Made by a program: the position numbers and the translations under genes. Below, piece by piece: positions 60,209 to 64,000 of a stretch of 64,000 nt of DNA (position 1 is the stretch's first letter; the number at the start of each line of letters is the position of its first letter). The notes beneath the pieces were generated by a model, which worked only from the letters and a program-made list of their open reading frames with translations, had not been told where the DNA came from and searched no databases. Origin of the DNA: Bacteroidales bacterium UBA6401 (GTDB lineage Bacteria > Bacteroidota > Bacteroidia > Bacteroidales > UBA932); assembly GCA_002438635.1 (NCBI GenBank), contig DJPX01000011.1, positions 1-64,000 on the forward strand. The letters are read 5' to 3'.

Positions 60209-61864
60209 ATGAACGTTAGATCAGTTAACAAACAACTGGAAGCCAGTTTTAAGGCCAACTGGTGGAAGTTAGCCCTCTCTAATTATAAAGGGGAAACTAT
60301 GAATTACGCGATGGTGGCCGAAAGAATAGAGATGATTCACGTCGTCTTTAGACGCTGTGGCCTTAATGTTGGAGATCGTGTTGCCATTTGTGGTCGTAAT
60401 CAGGCCAATTGGGGCGTATGTTTCCTCGCTGCTATGACTTATGGAGCCGTCCCTGTGCCGATCTTGCATGAATTTCACCCTGATAGCATTATACATCTTT
60501 TGGGACACTCGGAGTCCAGAGTATTTTTTGTTGACGAAACGGTGTGGTCTCACTTAGATACAGAGAACCTACCTGATTTGGAGGTGGTAGTTAATATTTC
60601 TGACTTGCAGTGCCTTATGTCTGTAAAGGATGATATAGATGCTATACGTACTGATGTAGTGATGGGGTTTAGAAAGAAGTATCCTTGTGGTCTTCGCCCA
60701 GAACAGATAAGTTATTATGAAGATAAGCCGGACGAGCTAGCCATAATAAACTATACTTCAGGAACTTCCGGGTTTTCAAAGGGAGTTATGATCCCATATA
60801 GGGCTATAGCCTGCAATATGAATTTCGCTGCCAATGTGGCTGAACCTCAGATGGATAGCCGTTCTCGTGTGGTCTCTATGCTTCCACTAGCCCATATGTA
60901 TGGATTAATGTTTGAGTTCTTGTTCGAGATGAGCATAGGAGCTCAAGTCTTTTTCCTTACTAAGACACCAAGTCCCAAGGTGATTATGGACGCTTTCGCA
61001 CAGGTGCGTCCTTCTGTAATAATCGCAGTTCCTTTGATTATAGAGAAAGTATATAAGACTCAGCTTAAACCTGTAGCAGAAAAGTTGAAGTTTTTCTTCT
61101 CTGCTCCTCTTATAGGTGGAATAGTACGTAGGTACATGAGGAAAAGAGTCAGGTCTGCATTCGGAGGCGTGTTCGAGGAGGTTATATTGGGTGGTGCTGC
61201 CGTTAATCCTGAGGTGGAAAAGTTCTTCCACAAGTTACATTTTCCTTTTACTGTGGGATATGGTATGACGGAGTGCGCGCCTATTATCACATATATTAAG
61301 TGGAATAAGGCTAAGGTGGGATCATCAGGGAAGGCCGTTCCGGGTTGTAAGATAAGGATAGATTCTCCAGAGTCCTCTAAGATTCCGGGAGAAGTACAAG
61401 TCAGTGGGCAGAATGTCTTTTTGGGCTATTATAAGAACGAAAAAGCCACAAAAGAAGCGTTTACCTCTGATGGGTGGTTTCGCACCGGTGATATGGGTGT
61501 GATAAAGAAGGGCTACTTGTACCTTAAAGGAAGAAGTAAGTGTATGATTCTTTCTGCAAACGGACAGAACATCTATCCAGAAGAACTTGAAGGCATTATC
61601 AATAATTTCCCTTATGTGGTGGACTCGCTTGTGGTTGAGGATCACGGAGGGTTGACTGCCATTATTTATCCGGATTATGCAGCGTCTCGAATGTATGGCA
61701 TTTCTAAAGAAGAGATAGAAGGGAAGCTTAATAGCATGCTCCCAGAAGTAAATAAAGCACTTCCGCAGTATGCACAGATACGAAAGATAGAATTTTTGGA
61801 GAATGACTTCGAGCGGACTCCTAAGAGAAACATAAAAAGATATTTATATCAGAAGAATAAGTAA
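60209..61864 (+). CDS. Long-chain acyl-CoA synthetase (AMP-binding)
   Basis: Activates a fatty acid to acyl-AMP and then to acyl-CoA. Motifs: the ATP-binding loop YTSGTSGFSKGVMIPYRA (about residue 182), VGYGMTECAPIITY (about 349), WFRTGDMG (about 422) and the hinge lysine region KGRSKCMILSANGQNIYPEE (about 440). Length 551 is near normal for the FadD/FAA type. ATG at 60209 is chosen because an upstream in-frame ATG (60173) precedes the -7 box. The dCMP deaminase gene follows as TAATG. Confidence 0.9.
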   Translation: MNVRSVNKQLEASFKANWWKLALSNYKGETMNYAMVAERIEMIHVVFRRCGLNVGDRVAICGRNQANWGVCFLAAMTYGAVPVPILHEFHPDSIIHLLGHSESRVFFVDETVWSHLDTENLPDLEVVVNISDLQCLMSVKDDIDAIRTDVVMGFRKKYPCGLRPEQISYYEDKPDELAIINYTSGTSGFSKGVMIPYRAIACNMNFAANVAEPQMDSRSRVVSMLPLAHMYGLMFEFLFEMSIGAQVFFLTKTPSPKVIMDAFAQVRPSVIIAVPLIIEKVYKTQLKPVAEKLKFFFSAPLIGGIVRRYMRKRVRSAFGGVFEEVILGGAAVNPEVEKFFHKLHFPFTVGYGMTECAPIITYIKWNKAKVGSSGKAVPGCKIRIDSPESSKIPGEVQVSGQNVFLGYYKNEKATKEAFTSDGWFRTGDMGVIKKGYLYLKGRSKCMILSANGQNIYPEELEGIINNFPYVVDSLVVEDHGGLTAIIYPDYAASRMYGISKEEIEGKLNSMLPEVNKALPQYAQIRKIEFLENDFERTPKRNIKRYLYQKNK

Positions 61865-62286
61865 TGAGTAAATTTGACGAAAGATATTTGGAAATGGCTC
61901 AAGTATGGGCTAAGAATTCATATTGCAAGCGTCGTCAGGTAGGTGCTTTGATAGTAAAGGATAGGATGATTATATCCGATGGATACAATGGAACTCCGTC
62001 AGGCTTTGAGAATATCTGTGAGGACGAAAATGGTATCACTAAACCTTATGTCCTTCATGCAGAGGCCAATGCTATCACTAAAGTGGCTAAATCCGGAAAT
62101 AGTTCGCAGGGCTCCACACTATATGTCACAGCCTCCCCTTGTATGGAGTGTGCTAAACTCATTATTCAGGCTGGTATAAAAAGAGTTGTATATATGGATG
62201 AATACCGCCTTAGGGATGGAATAGAGTTGCTGGAAAGAGCTGGAGTAGAGTGTGTACATTTTATAAAGGAAGATGAAGAACAATAA
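61864..62286 (+). CDS. Deoxycytidylate (dCMP) deaminase family protein
   Basis: Deaminates dCMP to dUMP for thymidylate synthesis. Zinc-binding motifs HAEANAI (about residue 66) and CMECAKLIIQAGI (about 93; the PCxxC pair) are complete, and GYNGTPSGFENICEDENG (about 41) is typical of dCMP deaminases such as ComEB. Length 140 is normal. Its start shares a base with the upstream stop and its end overlaps the S41 protease by 14 bases, so the three genes are translated together. Confidence 0.93.
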   Translation: MSKFDERYLEMAQVWAKNSYCKRRQVGALIVKDRMIISDGYNGTPSGFENICEDENGITKPYVLHAEANAITKVAKSGNSSQGSTLYVTASPCMECAKLIIQAGIKRVVYMDEYRLRDGIELLERAGVECVHFIKEDEEQ

Positions 62287-63808
62287 GTGGAGTATATGGG
62301 CTGTCGTGGTCTTGAGTGTGCTCATCGGAGTATTGTCCACGATGTTTTATTTTAAAGTTAAAGAACGCAGAGCCCTTTACGATGTGAAATATAGGGATTG
62401 GCGTAAACTAAATCTAATTCTGGAACAGGTTGATGCCAATTATGTAGATACGATTGACACTAAGACACTTACTGACGTGGCAGTGGAGGCGGTACTTTCC
62501 AAGTTAGATCCGCATTCTACCTATATGCCGCCGGCAGTGCGAGAGGAGAGCGATAATTCACTGGCTGCTGGATTCGATGGAATTGGCATACAGTTTAATG
62601 TGCCGAACGATACGGCGATAGTTATAGAGTCGATAGCAGGCGGCCCGGCGCAAAAGAGCGGAATTATCGCGGGAGATCGTTTGCTAAAGGTGGACGATGT
62701 GAACATAGCTGGTGTTCATTACCCACAGGATAGTATGGTTCGTAGAATGAAAGGCCCTGCCGGGACAAAGGTAAATGTTACCGTAAAAAGGGACGGGGAG
62801 GTGATTCCTTTTGAGATTACTCGAGGGAAAATACCTCTTCATTCTGTTGATGCCGCCTTTATGACCAGCAGCACGGAAGGCTATGTAAGAGTATCAAAAT
62901 TTTCACGCAGTACTTATGAAGAATTTGTAAAGGCTCTTTCATCGCTTAGTGCTCAAGGAATGAAACATCTTGTGGTGGATTTGAGAGATAATACGGGAGG
63001 TTATTTTGACCAGGCTCTTTTGATGAGTAACTTATTTTTACCTAAGGACTCACTGATAGTTTTCTTGGAAGGGCGCAAAAGACCTCGTGAAGACTACAGG
63101 GCAGACGGACACGGCCCTTATCAGGAATTACCTGTCAGCCTACTTATTAATGAGGGAAGTGCATCTTCAAGTGAGATTTTCGCGGGCGCTTTGCAGGATA
63201 ATCATCGTGCTATAGTTGTAGGTAGACGTTCTTTTGGAAAAGGTCTGGTTCAGGAGCCTATAAATTTTACCGATGGAAGTGGTATTCGCCTTACGGTTGC
63301 ACGCTTTCATACTCCGTCGGGCCGCTGCATCCAGAAACCATATACGGATGATTATCAACTGGAAGTATATAAAAGATATGGTGAGGCTGAGATGGTTCAA
63401 AAAGACAGTATGAAAATCGAAAAAGGAGGGATAATTCCAGATGTTTTCGTGCCGTTAGACACCACGCGTGCATCGGATTTTTATATAAAATGCAATAGAA
63501 AGGCTTGCGCTATGCGTTTTGCCTCGGATTATTTCGATAAACATCACGCTGAACTTTCTAACATCGATGATTATGCTCAGTTATTGGATTATCTGGACAA
63601 GGCACAGCTTGAGAAAAAGTTCTTAGCCTTTGTTCGTGAAAAAGATGGACTTACACCGACGAGAAAGGAGTGGGAGGAGTCAAAATCATATATAATGACT
63701 CAAATACGCGCACTCGTCGGAAGATATTCCGCTCTTGGGGATAATGCCTTTTATCATATATATCTTGCGATAGATGATACTTACGCTGCAGCAGTTACTG
63801 CGCGATAA
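62273..63808 (+). CDS. S41-family carboxyl-terminal processing protease
   Basis: A periplasmic or membrane-anchored tail-specific protease. One N-terminal helix (about residues 8-25), a PDZ domain (about 85-175; IVIESIAGGPAQKSGIIAGD) and the S41 core with the catalytic Ser in LINEGSASSSEIFAGALQD (about residue 290) and Lys in GRRSFGKGLVQEP (about 316). The C-terminal 120 residues are a helical tail. Length 511 is typical of Bacteroidetes CtpA-like proteins. It ends in a 14-base overlap with the convergent TonB-domain gene. Confidence 0.92.
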   Translation: MKNNKWSIWAVVVLSVLIGVLSTMFYFKVKERRALYDVKYRDWRKLNLILEQVDANYVDTIDTKTLTDVAVEAVLSKLDPHSTYMPPAVREESDNSLAAGFDGIGIQFNVPNDTAIVIESIAGGPAQKSGIIAGDRLLKVDDVNIAGVHYPQDSMVRRMKGPAGTKVNVTVKRDGEVIPFEITRGKIPLHSVDAAFMTSSTEGYVRVSKFSRSTYEEFVKALSSLSAQGMKHLVVDLRDNTGGYFDQALLMSNLFLPKDSLIVFLEGRKRPREDYRADGHGPYQELPVSLLINEGSASSSEIFAGALQDNHRAIVVGRRSFGKGLVQEPINFTDGSGIRLTVARFHTPSGRCIQKPYTDDYQLEVYKRYGEAEMVQKDSMKIEKGGIIPDVFVPLDTTRASDFYIKCNRKACAMRFASDYFDKHHAELSNIDDYAQLLDYLDKAQLEKKFLAFVREKDGLTPTRKEWEESKSYIMTQIRALVGRYSALGDNAFYHIYLAIDDTYAAAVTAR

Positions 63809-64000
63809 ATTCATAGACTATATTTCCTATCTGACGGGCTGGAGCATCGCTTTTTTTAGAAAAACGGCTCTGGCTCGCTGCTTTTAGGGCATATTCCCTC
63901 AGGCATTTGTCAGAAGAAGATATGTCATCTTGAATCTTGACTTGAAGCACCTTGCCACTAGGATCTATGGTTACTATTACAGTAACTTCTCCACTGCCGA
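63795..64000 (-). CDS. TonB C-terminal-domain protein (partial)
   Basis: The gene runs off the right edge; only the last 68 or so codons are present, ending in a TAA at 63797-63795. The translated end contains GSGEVTVIVTIDPSGKVLQV and a hydrophilic SRFSKKSD segment before GNIVYEFIAQ. This matches the C-terminal beta-alpha-beta fold of energy-transducer TonB or TolA proteins of Bacteroidetes, in which VxVxFxVxxDGxV starts the domain. It overlaps the protease gene by 14 bases at the 3' ends. The start and full length are not visible. Confidence 0.7.
   Translation of the reverse strand, partial: GSGEVTVIVTIDPSGKVLQVKIQDDISSSDKCLREYALKAASQSRFSKKSDAPARQIGNIVYEFIAQ

Noticed and set aside
1..64000. 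CRISPR array, insertion sequence, integrase or prophage
   Set aside because: No regularly spaced repeats, transposase or integrase genes, or phage structural genes were seen.

Overview
The window looks like ordinary chromosome from a Bacteroidetes bacterium, most likely order Bacteroidales. Supporting signs are a SusC/SusD pair with family 76, 92 and 125 mannosidases, DUF4295, DUF4296, DUF4199, DUF3575 and DUF3823 proteins, and promoter boxes of the Bacteroidetes type (TAnnTTTG, with a TTG/TTTG element about 18-20 bases upstream). I saw no insertion sequence, phage, integrase or CRISPR array. Placement below order level is not possible from the sequence alone.

Layout. 1-900: tmRNA (minus strand) and tRNA-Val, divergently transcribed. 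0.9-4.4 kb: an ABC transporter/GntR/cardiolipin synthase operon (minus). 4.5-8.8 kb: a Stealth-type sugar phosphotransferase overlapping a glycosyltransferase, a cation efflux protein, and a membrane glycosyltransferase with a DUF4199 protein. 8.9-18.4 kb: translation and secretion block: thrS-infC-rpmI-rplT-lepB, rpmB-rpmG-DUF4295, ftsY-pheT-DUF4296-deoC. 18.4-23.3 kb: a HELAH lipoprotein with a small outer-membrane barrel, tRNA-Leu, then typA-DUF177-rpmF-tRNA-Arg. 23.3-28.9 kb: pckA, recQ, an M3 peptidase. 28.9-36.6 kb: a minus-strand operon tamB-like, rsmI-like, folB, mtaB, MBL hydrolase, M3 peptidase. 36.6-39.2 kb: tsaD and an FAD oxidoreductase. 39.2-55.8 kb: an alpha-mannan polysaccharide utilization locus (PUL) and its divergent regulator. 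55.8-64.0 kb: glycosyltransferase, trkA, a C59 hydrolase, a membrane LytTR regulator, an acyl-CoA ligase, dCMP deaminase, an S41 protease and the end of a TonB-domain gene.

The most interesting part is the PUL. Seven tightly packed minus-strand genes encode a surface lipoprotein with carboxypeptidase-regulatory-like domains, a GH76 endo-alpha-1,6-mannanase, SusC, SusD, a DUF3823 lipoprotein, a GH92 alpha-mannosidase and a GH125 exo-alpha-1,6-mannosidase fused to a serine esterase. The likely flow is surface cleavage by GH76, import by SusCD, then periplasmic trimming by GH92 and GH125 with de-esterification. Divergent to it lies not a hybrid two-component sensor or an ECF sigma/anti-sigma pair but a single 826-residue protein. 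It has an N-terminal export signal, a LamG-like region, a Kelch-like propeller, one membrane helix, and a cytoplasmic C-terminus built like a SARP regulator (OmpR-type winged helix plus a BTAD-like helical domain). In the intergenic region three direct GGTTAA repeats at 12 and 11 base steps end 9 bases upstream of the PUL -7 box, which is the geometry known for SARP operators. A second pair, 11 bases apart, covers the regulator's own start codon. Together they suggest a one-component sensor that reads a periplasmic glycan and binds DNA directly.

Other notable points are a threonyl-tRNA synthetase without its TGS domain, a tmRNA whose predicted tag ends in Ala-Cys, and a GC-rich patch inside the rsmI-like gene.
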